Part shown: piece after piece, positions 27,621 to 42,469 of the stretch
Layout of the letters: every line of letters begins with the position of its first letter
How positions within the stretch are numbered: the first letter of the stretch is position 1
Source of the DNA: Anarhynchus alexandrinus
Lineage: Eukaryota; Chordata; Aves; Charadriiformes; Charadriidae
DNA: 64,000 nucleotides
NCBI GenBank assembly: GCA_008711295.1
Contig: VUYV01000016.1
Location: 6,256,073-6,320,072 of the forward strand
Direction: 5' to 3'
Notes under the pieces: generated by a model
The model's database searches: none
The model's input: the letters and a program-made list of their open reading frames with translations, nothing else
Told to the model about the DNA's origin: nothing
Position numbers and translations under genes: made by a program

Positions 27621-29869
27621 AGCACACCATGGGGATCCTCCAGCCCCAAGAAAACGCACACTCAGGAATTTAAATTCAAACCTAAATTTAAGTTACTAAC
27701 ATTTTAAAGAGAAGCACAAAAATGTTAAGACATAGAAATGCAAAAAAAAAAAGCACCCAAGCCACATTAACTCTGCCCTAAAGTACTGTTACGAGTGGAA
27801 ACGTTAATTTGGGATTATTCTCTTTCATTATTTAGTCTCCAACTGAATTGACTTAGTAATGGTTACTTGTCTGACTTGTGATGAAGGAAGAATTAAGGTT
27901 GTTGGCTTCAGTCACAAAACTGAAACAAAAATTGTTTCCAGCCTCAAAGATCTGAAAACAAGCTGGCTTTCCAGATCATGGGGCTTGCTTGCTATTGCTT
28001 ATTTCTCTCCCAAACATTATATTACACCTTACGTGCTCTTTCTCTTTTACGATACTCTCTGGTGTGCCAGTACTTATTAATGAAAAATTCATACACAGAA
28101 GACTCTGAGACATAAAAATGTTATGGATAATGGTGCAATGGTTGTCTCTTCTTCTTTCTGCTTTTGGCATTTTTATAACATCTAATGGTTTAGGAGCTGT
28201 TTTGTCTTTAGCGCCTACAGTAGATGGTCAGAAGACTTAGGTTGCCTGCATGGCTTTGCAGAGCCCTTCAATTTGCTCTCCTGTCCTCTCAGTGTGAAAC
28301 ACAGGTCTGTTTGCCCTGCAAGGCCACTGTTTGAAGCATGTCACAGCAAGGTGACTGGCCATAACGCTCCCCAGGCACCCTGCCAGGTGGCCACTGCCGT
28401 GCTTGCTGCAGAGGAATCAGAGCCGAGGGCAAAAGATATTCATTTGGTGGGGCTTAGGAAGCGGACAAGTCTGCTGTTGCTCCTTACCCACTGGTGTGGT
28501 GCTGGAGTGAGGCAATCAAGCTTCAAGAGCCTTTTTCTTCCCATATTCATAATTCAAGCTGTTGTGTTAGTAGAAAAGCCCCTTGAGAGGGACCCCTGAT
28601 CAGGGAACAGATGTGACTGGCTTTTGAACCAGGTGGGTGACAGTAACACAAGGTGGGCATTCAAAATTTGCTTGGCACAAGAAGGTAGGAGTCTCCTCCC
28701 ACCTTTCATTTCATCCCTGCACTGGAGCCTGTGGGCAGGAACGGAGCTCTCTTTCCCCCTACCCCTAAGAGGTTCATAGCCTGAAGCATTTTGCCTGTCC
28801 ATTAACCCTCACAGGATTTCCAAGTGTTTGCACCATCCGAGTGCTGCTCTTGAATCTACATGAGCACCTGCATTTCTGCATCCTTGGGCAGAGGGGCCCC
28901 AGATCTTTTCCCCACCATGTGAAGAACCATCTCTTCTTGCTTCTTTTTGGATTCATCTCTTCCTAGTGTTATTCAAAGGCATGTCCTTCTTGTGTTGGAA
29001 GAGAGAGTGAAGGACTGATGTCTCTTCACCTGCTCTGTGCCATTCAGGGTTGTGCTCTCATATTGTAGTTGATGAGGGCTGGAGAAAGACTTAGATCTTG
29101 GTGCAGGAAAATGGGCTGCCATCACCTTTGACCTTTCATTGTTCTTCCTCCAGGAGCTACAGCTGTGGAAATGAAAAATAACTACAGCTATAGCATTTCA
29201 ACAGCTGCTGTTGACAGGGCTAATAAACACAATTTTTTAACTGCTTCCTGGGAAAAGTAAAAATGTGTTTCATACAGGATGTGATGCACAAAATGTGGTT
29301 TCCCTGAAAAATCCTTGGCTGTAATCTGGAAGTTAAACTTATCCATATGATTGTGAAATGGAAGAGTGTTATTCACGGTTTAAGTGCAAAACTTCAGTAC
29401 AGAATTAAGCAGGGCAATATTTCAGTATGTCCCTGCAACTGGTTACTAAAATAAAGAAGACATCCAAGAGCAAACTGTGAAATTGATTTTTTGGATGTTT
29501 ATTTGGATATTTAATAACTTCTGAGTAACAGTATAGCATTTTAAGTCTGAAATAAAGAATCTAATGTCAGTTCACATCTTTTATAAGGTACAAGCTGCTG
29601 GAACTATAGGTTTCATGAGAATCCCAGTTTGCCTTTTGTTTTTTTTTCTTTTTCTTTTTTTTTTTTTTTAAAAGAATCACAGGTTTCAGGACTTGTGGAA
29701 AAAACCTGAAAATGTGACCCAAATGTACACTTGCATGGCTCAAGTATGTCAGAACAAATAAAAGGCACCTCAGTTGGTTATTTCTATTTAAGTTGCAGCA
29801 CTTCTGGAGGCTTGTTTTGGCACGATCAATTAGTTCCTCTGCGCTTTTTCACCTTCCACAGAAGCAGTG

Positions 29870-30200
29870 GGAGCTTTACAAGTACCATTTTATAATCCTC
29901 AAACAACCTACTAATGCTTTCGTTTCCCATCAATTTGTTGCCAGGCACAAAGGGGTTTAATCACAAAATGATTGATAACTCTATTTAAACAGAACATTAG
30001 CCTAATGACGTATGAAACTGTAGCAGAGTTGTTAGCTTATGTACAAATGTATTCCTTAAAGAGCGACTGAAGTTGCCTTGTCTGCCGTCCGAATCGCTTC
30101 GCTAATCTCTCTGCAAATTTCTCCTTCGCATTAATCTTCTGCTGATGAACACTCATTAGGCACATTGCAAGCGCCCGCTCGGTGCCCACGGCCCTTCCCA
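29870..30200. other. Candidate conserved regulatory element
   Basis: Dense motif content: ACAAAGG (SOX/TCF-like), ATGATTGAT (PBX/HOX-like), several ATTA/TAAT cores (CATTAAT, CTCATTAGG), and a CG-containing segment (about 30,062-30,190) that is unusual for the surrounding AT-rich DNA. No repeats or ORFs. Function is inferred only. Confidence 0.25.
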
Positions 30201-33200
30201 GCATCTTGGGAGAGAGTCGGCGGTGTGAGAAGAGACCTAGCTGGTAGGTGACAACAGGACACCCATGTTCAAGGCTATGAAAAACCGCACGTAGCCCACG
30301 CTGTCAGTGCAGCCCACACTGCTCTATGCTTTCTCTCCATATGATGTGCTCCATCTCAGGTCATGAGGCCACGGCTTTGAAGTCTTCCTGAATACTGCTA
30401 TTGTCTGAATTGTATTGTATTTTTTTTTTTTCAGAAGAGGTGAAGCTTTTAGCTACCTTATCCAGCACTTTTCTTCAAAACACTGGTAATTAAGAGCGAA
30501 AAGCACAGCGCAAGCCTTCAGGAATCTGTGCAGCAACATGCTCTCCTGGATGCCATACCAGCTCTGCATGATCCCTGTGTTTCCAGAAAAACCAGCTCCC
30601 TGGGGACTGGGCTGAACTGGCTTGCTGCAGCTGGGATCTGCTTGAGCCCTGCAGACCATCCATGTCGCATCTAGGACTCTCATCCTGGATTTTTTTTTTT
30701 CCCTCCTAAAGGCTCAAGCTGACAAAACTCATGGAGGGTGAACAATACATGGAAATAATGATGAGGCAGCAAGAATCTAATACCAGCCGTACAATGATCA
30801 CAATGTTTTGCAGTATGACATCTTCTACTTAAGAGCACGACTTAAATCATGTCATAGCTGTGTTTTGCATAGTTGGGGGCCTGCTGATACAATGGATATC
30901 TGGCTCTCATAAGTATAATCAGTCAGCAGTTCCTGGCATGTGCCTTAAACCTCCATGAAGGTTTGGTTTTTCTAGCAGTCCCAGACATGCAGCTATTGCC
31001 TGGGAAGCAGCAGGACTTTGGTGCCACCTTTCACCCTTCCCAGACCCCCCCAGCAGCAAGTATTTTAACAAAGGACTTGGCCAACAGGACTGTGCAATTG
31101 CTGCAGATGTATTAAGGGTTGTCTAGGGAAAACATGTTGTATGCCTGGGCTCATGTCTGGAGCAGCTGGGATGGTGAAGCTTCTGCTGAGCTCTGCGTTT
31201 GCCATCTTTAATGGGAGATGTTTCAGAAAGACTCCCAGCTATAATGGAGTAAATCTTTGCGTGAACCAGAACTCACCTGACCTCCATTTGAAACCTCTGG
31301 TACTTCTCCATTATCACACACTTAGAGCAAATCAGGTCTTTTTAGCCAGTGCATTTATAAATATTATGCAGGCTACATCCCCATTTTAGAAAGGCTTTTC
31401 ACTGCACATTTCTTTTTCTTTACTCCTCCTAATCAGTATTTGGCCAAGGAAAGCTCCAGCTCCACTTCTAATGCTACTTGTCCCTGGGTGACCAGCTAAG
31501 GAATACTTCACGTGTCATTATGCAGTTATTCTCTGTATTTACCCTAAATGTCTCACTTTTGGATGAAAGGGTCCCTGCTGGTAACTGATCCCCACGCATC
31601 CTGACAAGTCCGTCAATCCTGCTCTGCAGAATATGTGCCCAGCCCAGGTACTTGATGACAAACAAACTATGATTGATATACTCTTTGCACCCTGCAGCTG
31701 CTGGAATTGTTCCGTCACACTAAAAGCTATACTGGGAGGATGGTTTGCAAGTCTTTTATACCAAAAACACAGCTATTTATATCCTGAATACTGTACAGGA
31801 ATGATGGGAAGTGAATCATCAAAGATGTTTTGATTACATGAATAAGATTCAATTTCAAATTTATCCTAATGATGCAAATATTCTTCCCTGGAGATGCACG
31901 CGGAGTCTCCTGCCACGCTGGCAGCTGTATATGGTAGGGCTTTGCCCCTTTCAGACCTGGCTAATTAAAGAGAAGAGCCTGGTCAGTAATTTGGTGAGAG
32001 ACCTCTAAGCCAAATTTGGCAAGAGGGAGCAAGTAGTCACTTTTACTCATTATGTCACAGATTTTTGTCTCTGAATTCATACCAAATCTGCAGACCACAC
32101 CATCCAGGAAGGAACTTGAGCCTCGGAGCTGTGACCCATGGGCATAGGTGGCTTATATTGGCAAGGCTTTAGTGCTTCCTTCTGATCTGCTTTCTACGCT
32201 GCTCCTACTGTCTTCTATCATCTTCCACCTCAGTCTCCCACTTGCAAAGCACCAACCGAGCAGCCGCAGCCAACCTTGGGAAGGAAAACCCATGGCAAGG
32301 AGCTGGGGATGGGGAGCCCTGGGGCCACCCCAAGGTGCACCATACCGCCTCCTGACTCAGGCACTGGAGATCTGGATGGGTTTCTTGCGAGATGAGACTA
32401 CCCAGCACTGATGCCCTATTTTAAGTGTTACTTTAGGCAGATATGTGCTGCCTCACTCCAGTCCTGCGTGCAACTGGACAGGACTTTTCTCCTTGTATTG
32501 CAGTGTTGTAGAAGCTGATGAGGAGCTGAGATTTTTCAACCTGGAGCTGGTGACTGCAGACCTGGTTCCTGTACAGCAGATGCTAGCTGACAGCATTCAT
32601 TACTATTATTTATTATCCTCTTTGCAATAAATTAATAAGACCCCACTATCAGAAGAGATCAAAAATAGGCTACTTCATGAATGCTTGTGGGAAAATCTTG
32701 AGGAAAGCAAAAGACATGCACGAGATTGCTAGAGGACCTTCTACTCCCACCCCCCACTCCCCAAAGAGTCTCATGCTGAGAACTTGAGGGGGAGATGGTT
32801 AATTAAACAGGATGGTTTATAATATCATCAAAAAGCATATGTCTGGAGATGCTGATGCCCTCATCTGGTATTTGTTGCCATTGTCCTGGAACTTGGTCAT
32901 CTTTAAGCCTTAAAATATTTAAGGTACTTCTGACAGAAACAAGGAAACCAGGTAACTCTCGTTTTCCATGTGTTCCCAGGCAGGGACACAACTATATCAT
33001 GCATGTATAGTGGGAAACGAGCCTGAAATGCAGCCTCTTTCATGCAAGAAAAACTCCTGCAATGAACCATTTCCCACCAGTCCTATGCTAGGTCCAAGAT
33101 ACAAATCAACAGCATTTCTACATGAGGAAACGTTTCTATTGAATGTGTTTGTTTTTTTTTTCTCTTTTAGCTTTATGCCTTTTGTGAGCACACTTACCTA

Positions 33201-36200
33201 TAGCAAATGCTTAATTTTATTCCTATAAATAGTCATCATTGTTTTCAAGAGGAATGGATGGTTCCTAAAGCACAGCAATCTGCTGCTTGTTACAGGTGGG
33301 TAGTGACCCACTGTTTTTAAACACAACTACAGCTATGAATACATAACACCTGAAAGCACATTGACTAGCTTCCCACCCTTTTTACTCCTCTTTTTCTCCA
33401 GCAACTTTTGACACACTCTTTCAATTCCATGCTTTTTTTTTTTCCCCCAGATCGGTTTTCCCAATTTACATATCTTTGTAAACTAAAAAGCGTTGTCTCA
33501 AAATCTGTGCTGTGCTCGTGCAGAGATGACCTGGCAGCAAGCCAAGATGCAAAGGATGCAGAGATGCACGTGTGATGTTGAGGGACAAAAACAAGAAGCC
33601 CCCAATTTAGGATAAGAACTCCCAAACTGCCACAGGTGCTTTTATACCAATTTAGGCCATTTGTTGTTCTTCATTGTGTGTTTTTCTGGTTTGTTTCTCT
33701 CCTACTATAAAGTTCTGATTGCAAATAATAATTTATTAAAGAACTATCTAATTTATTATTATAATTTATTTTATTTTATTAAAACAAAGCAAAACAAATA
33801 CTCATTTCTGTGGAAGCACATTCTCTACCATGCAGGCTGCCGCAGGTCGATTAGCCCAGTTTCACACTAAGACAGACTGTGCTGGTGGTAACGTTCTTCT
33901 GCCTGCCTGCAGGAAAAAAAAAATCCATTTTTTTTTTTTACTTGGAGAATTGAAAATCAATGTTAGTTTTACTGGCTGGAGCTCAGCTATAGCAAAACTT
34001 GGGCCAAAATCTCCGCAGGTGTAAAGTGGTACAGCTGTTCTGGCTGAAGGGCGCTCGCGCCAGCTGAGCCAGACGGGTTTTATTACTTATTTGATCAAAT
34101 TAAAGGATTTTCACGTTTCACGTCAATTCTGACAAAAAGATTTGCAAGCAGCAGCATTAAGGATGGCAAAAAGTCATGCATACGACCACTTATTATTAAA
34201 AAATAAATCAGGCTTGCATTGTCAGCACAGTATCTCCAGGCTGTTACTGACCCTGAGACCTGTCCTACTCCCAGTGAGGTCAAACTGGGTTATTATTCGC
34301 ATGGTATGAGCAGCGGTCACCCTAAAAATTGAGATGGACCCCACTGTTTGCACCAGTGAAGAGCCTGCCCCATCACCTCCGGCAGCTACCAGTCCTGTAA
34401 AATCCTGGGAGCACATTGCTCACGGGGACCAGGTAGTATAGAGGTGGGATGCAGTCCTGACCGAGGAGGGCTGTCCCCTGTGGGTGTCAGTCCACTCTAA
34501 GACTGTGGGGATCTTTATTCATAGAGTTTCTCATGCCTCTGCAGAAAACCAGCTCAATTTCTTCCACTAAACCCAGAAGAGCAAACTAGACTTTTCATTG
34601 TATCCTCGAAAAAACAAATAAAAATTGCAATATATCTGCCTGCAGGTGATGAGTACAATTATATCCTTCCCCCCGCCCCCTTTATCCCCCCAAAGAAAAA
34701 AGCATCTTTCACTGAAGAAAAATCTGTCCTTCATTTAGCGAAGCCGGCAGCTGTCAGGAGAGTAAAGACACAGATTGACAGGGGAAAGAAACAGCAAAAG
34801 AGCTCCCAGAACATTGTACAAAAGAAATAATCTTAAGATGTTGACCTTGCACAGAAGTGAGTATAATCAAAGAAAACCAGCAATATAATGTCCTGGTTAT
34901 TTCCTAAATGGGAGTACTATATACACTGCAAGGTATCCCACTCTGAGAGCCTGCAGTTATATTTTTCTTGCAATTTTTCCCCCAGAACAGGAAATCTGGC
35001 ATGTTTAGAGGTTGGTCCCCTTATTTCTGAAATGCCTGCACTTTTTTTTTTCCCCATCTCCTTTCTTGATCATATTATGGTCTGGTTTTATCAAATTACT
35101 TTGGGGTTGGTAATTTGCAAGGGCACTGGCACAGTTGCATTAAATTTGTGACCTGCATGAGAAATCATATACTGTATCACTAAAACCCAAATAATTTAAA
35201 AAAAAAAATTGTCTATGTCCTCTCCTTGAGTTCATGTAGTCTTTGAATTCTTCCCCCACTTTAATATTCTTTCTGTCTATAATCCAGTTCACTTCCAGAC
35301 CCTGCTGTTCAGCTGCTACTGAAATGTCTTCAGAAACACTGAGCGGGGAAATGTTGATTTGTTTTGATCTCAGGGGAAATAATGTAACTCGGTGACAAGC
35401 CCACCAACAGCAACTCTTAATACACAGCTAGACAACTTGCAGAGAAATCACCTTGCTGGTAGGCTGCGTACGTATATTTAATTGCATTTAATTCTCGAAT
35501 GCTGATACAACTCATTTCAGCTGTTTGAATAATGGAGGGGGGTTTTGGTTCACTGGCTGAACCAAAGCAGACTAGAGGAAAAAAAAACCAAAAGTGTTTT
35601 CATTTTCAGGTTCTTTAATCCTTTTTGTTATATGGCCTTTTAAAACTCTTTTTGTAGTTTTTATTACGGGCTGAAAAAAAATGTGGTTTCAAAACGAAAA
35701 GCTGAAATGTTTCATGCAGATTTTTTCCTAAAGATAATTTGGAAAAGCAGGAAAAAAAAGTTAAAAGGCAGTATTTGGGTGCATGCCTCCAATCAGGCTT
35801 TCGGGGAACTTCTGCCCAAACCTGCACCATTTCAGGTGCGAACGTGCATTTTGCCAGGCAGAACTGGGGCAGGCACAAACGCGAGGCCAACGTGCACCAA
35901 AAAGACCTTTTTTCCCCGTAATCGCATATTTGGACTCTGTGGCCTCTCAGGCTATTAATGTGACCATGCTGGTAGGAAGAGCTTTCGTATGAGCAGTAAT
36001 TCGCTTACAAAATGGGATGATTCTTTCCTAGAACCGTGCAGGGTTTGGCCAGGACTGATGTGCGCTTTTCCAGTTTACCTGCTGGCCAGCCAGTTTTCCT
36101 AAAGCAAAGTATTTGTTCAGAACAAAAGCATTTCAGAGGAAAAACTATTAGAGAAGCGATGCTATGCCTGCCTCGCTCCGGAGGTGGTCAACCCCTCCAC

Positions 36201-37439
36201 ACCCCCAGCACGCTGGTGGTACCATCACCTGCCACACACCCACGGTGCTATGATGGGACCATCACATGCATTCTTTGAAGGCATTTGACATCCAGCAGCT
36301 TCCCAAATCGGGCGAAAGCATCCTCTACCATCAAGGGAATAAATCATAGATGGATTTGTTGCTTGCATTACTTCCACATTTGGGGAATTGTAGTCATTTT
36401 TCTCTAGTATATTTCGTTCCCATTTGAAGCTTCTTCTAGACCACCTATTGAGCTTGAAAGTTAAGTCACTAACCCTGACATCTCTAATGCCAGTTCATGT
36501 CAAGGGCTGAACGCCTGCTGCTTCCACAGCACTTCCATTGGCACTTCAATATAGCAGTCCTGAAATACCCCCCAGTGCCAGGGTCCTCCCCACACTTCAC
36601 TGTCCCCATGCTGTTCCCGCTGCAGGCAACCGCCCACCCTCCGGTGTGGGGCTGTCGGGGAGTAGATGTGGGAGCAGAGATGAGTGGAGGGATGGAGGAA
36701 AGGAACGGAACGGGGGGAAATCCAGTGTGGAGGATTTCAAGGGCCACGGTACAAAGACATGAGCTGTCAGCCAGGTTCAGGGACCTTGGAGCAGCTTGCT
36801 ACAAAACAAGACTAACAAATAAACAAACCCTGGTTTTTAATTAACATGTTCTTTCATTCATGCACAAAATTAAAAACCCATCCATCCTCAATAACCATCA
36901 TCTTTTTTCTTTTTTTTTTTTAATTAGGGTTTTTTGCTATACTAATTGTTACATTTGTCCAATTCCATCAAATCAAATCAAACTAATGACAGCCAGATGG
37001 TTGCGGCTCTCAAGATGCCTCACTCAGGGCTAATTCATGCCCTCTGCTGTGCAGAAGCAAGGTGCAGAGGGAGCCTGTGCTCTTCCTCCCCACACCAAAA
37101 GGACAGGATTAAAAAATACATCGTTAGCCAGCAGGAGGCAAAGCTGGTGAAGATCTCTGCGACCAGCTCTCCTCACGGATCTGAGGTAGGATGATCCACC
37201 CCGTTCATACACTGTAGTCAAAACACACGCACAGGGATGGAGGGGGAAGAGTAAGCTAATGTCTCCGGAGCAGAAACAAGGTGTGTTTGATCTCTTCGCT
37301 CACTCTGAAGGATGAAAAGATTCATACGTGCCCCCTGCCTGTGCACTCCCGGTGTGCTGCGTAGATGCTGTGTGCATCCTCTTGCACACCATCTACCTCC
37401 TGCTTGGCCCGTAACTCGCGCGCACAAGATTATTAAGGG

Positions 37440-37800
37440 CAGGATTTGTACCCACGTCTTTTGCTCAGCAATAATAGACTTGCGATGTTGTTCCTGGCAG
37501 CTCCTGATAATACATGCGTATTAATAATTACAGTAGTTTATTTAAGAAGCAGTGGGTCAAACCTGTTGTGATCACTTGAATGATACTTGAAAATTATTAC
37601 AGGGTGCACCCATTGTAAGTTGGGATAATTAAGGCTGCTATTAACACTCTGCCCTTTCCTATTGCCAGTTTAATTTCCTTGAACATTTTTACATCCGATT
37701 CCTCATCCTGCCTTGGGGGTTTGTAGTAAAATTCAATAACCATTTTCCTTTCTAATTTTTCTATTAAAGCACCATCTTATTGTGCCATCACAGTTCAGGA
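37440..37800. other. Candidate AT-rich regulatory stretch
   Basis: Clustered homeodomain cores (TATTAATAATTAC, GATAATTAAGG, CTATTAACAC, TCTAATTTTTC) and a TGATCA palindrome within 360 bases, with no repeat annotation. Inference only. Confidence 0.2.
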
Positions 37801-40800
37801 GCGAGTTCAGCCTCCATGCAAACTTGTCTGCTGTTAGCGCTTGGGGCTGATGGCCCAGCCAGAAACCGGGGGAGCTCGTGCAGCTCTTTCATCACGTCCC
37901 GCAAGCGGTTTTCTTCAGACACCCTCCCAATAAATCAGAGTCTCTCAGAGGACTTTGAGGCAGGCTTTAACACCCATGGATTTTGGGAGGCTTGACTAGT
38001 TGAACACTGGAGCAGACTTTTCGGAGTCATCTATTGAGTTTTGCTGGATATTTTTTAACTCACTTCACGCTGGTAGACGCAGCAGCTACATGCATCCAGA
38101 AGATACACCACCCATCCTATATGTTGCCCCTATACAAAGCCAAGAGTCCTAGCTGAGGAGTGCTCGCCTCCCCAGTGCATGGGGCAGAGGTGTGTAGCCT
38201 CTCGGCAAGCCACCAGCACAGCTTACTGGGATGTGGGTGCCCTTGTACTGGGCAGGGCTCTGCCCGCAGCTGTGTTGCATCCGTGTCCATCCTGGTGCCA
38301 GCACATGGGCGTGCAGAGCCAAAAACCTGGGCAACATCTCCCCGGTGGAAGAGGTTTTTTAATTCTCTGTGTCCCCAAGGTCAGGAGGAAACGCACTGGT
38401 CTGTCACAGCCGTAGCCACCACCAGCTGTAGCCTGCCTTTACTGGGAAAACCTCAGCTTTCCATCTTTCACTTTTTTGATGGACAGCCCTGTTAGGAAGA
38501 AAAAAAACACAACCATGGACTGTGGTTCCTCACTCTTGGCTACAAAAAAAATGTGGCTCTTTTTTTATTTGTATTTTTTTACCAACGCAAGCAGAAGCTT
38601 GTTCACCTGGTGTTCAGGCAATGCTCTCGCTGTAATTTGAATGATTGAGTCAAAGTTTCAATTTAAGGGAGGCTTTCCTCCATACCTTTCAGTCTCCAGG
38701 AACATTAAGGCTCCCGCTGAGATAACCCTTGAGCCCTGTCTCCAAAAGGCAATGCTGAAGAGCAGCTTTTTGGGGCTTTGGATCCCTTGGCTTGCATCAA
38801 ACACCTTATTCTGGCATGTTTCAGAAAAGCAGATGCCCCTGCAGATACCGCAGGGCCTTCAGCTCTTTCTCAAGCTCTCAAGATACAGCTAAAGACAGCA
38901 GGAATTGACCTTCTGGCTGTTTAATAGCAGGTATCGCTGGCAGGGTTGTGATGGGATTTTCTCTGTGTTCAGGTCAGGCGGACCACCCCTGTTAGCAGCT
39001 GGATCATCGCTGGCATTGGGAAGGCTCCCATTGTGCTTTTTTCCATGTCTTAAACTGTTTTGCAAATCATGGTGGCCAACACTTTGGCATCCAGACACCA
39101 AAACAAGTGGCACTGCAGTCACTAAATAGATAGGCATCACCTGTGGCTGGTATCACTGGTATCACTGGCCCTCCTGAGACAGGCAAGGAAGGGCTACAAG
39201 GTACCTGGGACTGTTGCAACTGGGGCTTCATGATGACGAGCTCCAGCTATAAAAGGCTGCAGGAGGAGCACAGGCTCTTGAAATAGAGATTTGGAGCTAG
39301 GTCCTGGTGTAGCATTGGTACAGCAAATGTGTGTGGCTGGCAGGAAAGGAGGTGTGAGAACTGACTGTATGGCTGAAAGTAAGTGATTTTAGGGGGGAAA
39401 GGGTTGGGGTGCCGGTGCCTGTGTGGTGGAGAGAGGCTGGACAGTCCTTGATAGGAGATGTTGGCTCTCAGGAGTCAAAGATTCCTCTGCTAATATCACA
39501 GTTTCCTCCCTCGTGATGGGCACTGCTGTCCGCTTGTCTGTGTAGTTTTATTTTGGAAAGGTTAACAGACGTTTGGTTAAGCCTGAAGGGGTTTCTGCCC
39601 TGCTCTTGGCAGGAGGGCAGAATTGGGAGAGAGGAGGAAAACTGTCCATGCCAATACACTGGACTGGAGATCGCTGTTTTCCAGCTGCAGTCTCATAGCC
39701 TGTGTGACCTGACCTTACAGGTCAAGGGCCAGACAAAATTCAACACCATCTGCTATTAGTTAGTTAATACTTAACCCAAAAGTTGGGGTTGGCAGCCTCA
39801 ATGAGCTACAGCTGTGCTGGAGATAATGGATTTAGCTTTGGGAGGCATCCGATGCCTGAATAAACCCAGGGGACATGGTAAGCCCCTCCAGGATGTTTGG
39901 GATGGTGCTGAGGTGACCTTGCTTCACGCAAACCTCCTGCGGCCTTGGGATGCCAGTGCGTCTCCTTCTGGCTGGTCCCAGTTTGGGTGCCCACTTCCCA
40001 GCCTGTATAGCTGTAAAATATCTGGGTGTTTAACCGCGTGTTGCAAGGATCTTGTCCTGCCTGCCAAAAGCTCGCAGCAGCTGCCCGGGCTAATTTTACA
40101 AGTCAGGTGTTTGCCTCTGACAGGCAACTCTTCATATCTTTATGACTAGACATTATTATATTGTTCTTTCATTTGATAACTGCTCCAGTAATGGCTTCTA
40201 TTTGCAGTAAATCTCTTGTACTGTCTTTTTTTTCCCCCCTATTAAACATAAGATGATAACCTTTGCGGGAGGCTGCGCACAAAAATTCAGCAAAGCTTTA
40301 AGAGGTTGGGGAGGAGGGGAGATGGTGTGGGTGGTAGATGTGGCCAGCACTAGCAAAAAGCCTGGTGGGAAGACGCTTTTGGAGAAACTAATTACACCCT
40401 GGAGCACTTGGAAGAACCTAACCGGCATGCAAGTTGAACTGGAAAATGAATATTTAAATGGCTCTTCAAGTTAGTATGTCTTTGGAAAGCGCTGCTCAAT
40501 GCCTGGAAAATACACCTGTGACATGAGAACAGATGAGTCTGAATGTGACTCAACACAAATATTTGGCTTTATTTTACCACCACAGAGCAGAACCTATCCC
40601 AGTGAAACGGCTTTGCAGACATCAGCTAAAATACTTTTATCAGCTCTCCCCAACGCACAGCCGGTTCTGCTTTACCTTCCCCAGCAGTGCAGCCCTTGGT
40701 TTGCAGTAGGCAATGCTGGAGCTTGCCCAGAAACCTGGGCTGGAAGCCCGCAAGACCCCAAAGCCACGAAGGAGTGCCCCAAAGACCTTCACTGCAGCTG

Positions 40801-42468
40801 CTCTCGGGCTACAGCTCCTCTTCCTTGTGAGCTTTTAGATACAGTCACTCTGAGAGCACAAGGAAAGAGGACATCAACCCCCAGCAGCACCAGGAGCTTT
40901 GCATTTCTTGTCCCCTGTTGCAAGATGGTTTTTGTGGCCCAGTACTGCAGCTCTGGCCAGGTCTGGCTCATCTGGCGACTCATTTGTGCCGGCGTTGAGC
41001 TGAAACTTGTCAGCCAACTGCAGCGCAAAGTAACTAAACACATCTCCGAGCAGGGCAGGGAGCTGCACAGCTGCTTAACTCGGACAGGTAACCACACGTC
41101 TGTGTGCTTCACGGCAGGTTACTAACACTGTGTGTGCAATTGCAGGAGGAAGAGGAGGGACTGCAGCTCCGAACGCCAGTGCCTTGGTGGCCAGCAGCAG
41201 TGCTGTGAGCACATGTTTGAGGTGGACCACACAGACCAGTTGTGACCCGTCATCCCGTGTCTGTAAGTCCCGAGTGAAGAGGGCTGAGGATAGGGTGCGA
41301 CTGATGCTCCAGTGCTGCGTTACGGCCTACTGCATGACTAGCTGTAGTGGAGCAACTTCAGTTGGTGGTGGTGACGGCTTCAGTTTAACTCAGTGGTGAT
41401 ACCAGTGTTAAACCAGAGCCTGGAGCTCTTTGGAGGATGCTAGGTAGCCATGGTCCAAGTCCCTGTGCGCAGCTGTACAAGTTGGGCTGGAAATGCAGGA
41501 GAGCTCTAAGGAGCCCAAAAAAAGCATGACAAATGTTATTGGGTGGAGCCCCCAGTTTCGGGACCTAATTTGGGCAGCCCCTGCTGCCTCTCAATCAGAA
41601 ATGCACATGTCAAAATCCCCAGGACTGCTCTTCTAACTCCTGGATGCGCTGGGGTTACGGCCAGAAGATGTTTTCCCACTATGGGATCTCAAATTCAGGC
41701 TGCAAAATAACCTCCTCCAAAGCAGAGGAAAGGGCTTCTTCCCCCCACCACTTGCCCATCCAAATTACCCCAGTTGCAAAAAAGGGCCTTTTTACCTTCA
41801 CTCTGAAAATAGGATGGAAAATTACAGTGTTTATCTATACAGATGGAAATATACAGTGTGTTGAAGTTCACTTCAGACAATGACTATTTTGTTGGCTTCC
41901 CAAGTCCCAATTAAATCACCACTTACACACTATAATTTAAAGCACGTACTCTGCTGGTAAAATCCATAAGGGCTATAAAGCGCGCGTGTGTGTATACAGT
42001 CATTATTGGTGCTATTTAGTTTCTTATCTATTTTAATAGCTAAAATATTAAAATGGGAAAAGATTATCCACAGATATGCCTAATTTCACACTGCGAAGGT
42101 ATCTGCTAAAATAACGTGTATATGATGTAAGTAAATGAATGTCCATGGGAGACTAAAGCTGGAGCACAGCAGCAATTCCAGAAATAATTGTTTCTTCAGA
42201 GGGGGGGAAAAAAGAAGAAAAAAACTAAAAAAACAACCCACCCTAAAGCTTCAAATAAAGCCTTTTGCTAAGCTTTTAAAAATAAATGCTAGCAACACAT
42301 TTTTAATTTCCCATGTGGTTAGATACACCGGCGTTTTGAGAAATCCCTTATTTATGAAGCTCCTGGATAAACCCGTTGCACTGATCCTGGAAATGCCTCT
42401 ATCCCTGTCGATTATTTCTTCAGCAGCTCAAAAATATGAAGTGTTTTGCCTCTTTTGGGTTTTTTTTT

Positions 42469-42469
42469 N
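42469..42469. other. Single N inside a poly-T run
   Basis: One N interrupts a T homopolymer (about 42461-42484). The same pattern occurs at 42724 and 63694, suggesting low-confidence joins at homopolymers. Confidence 0.95.
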
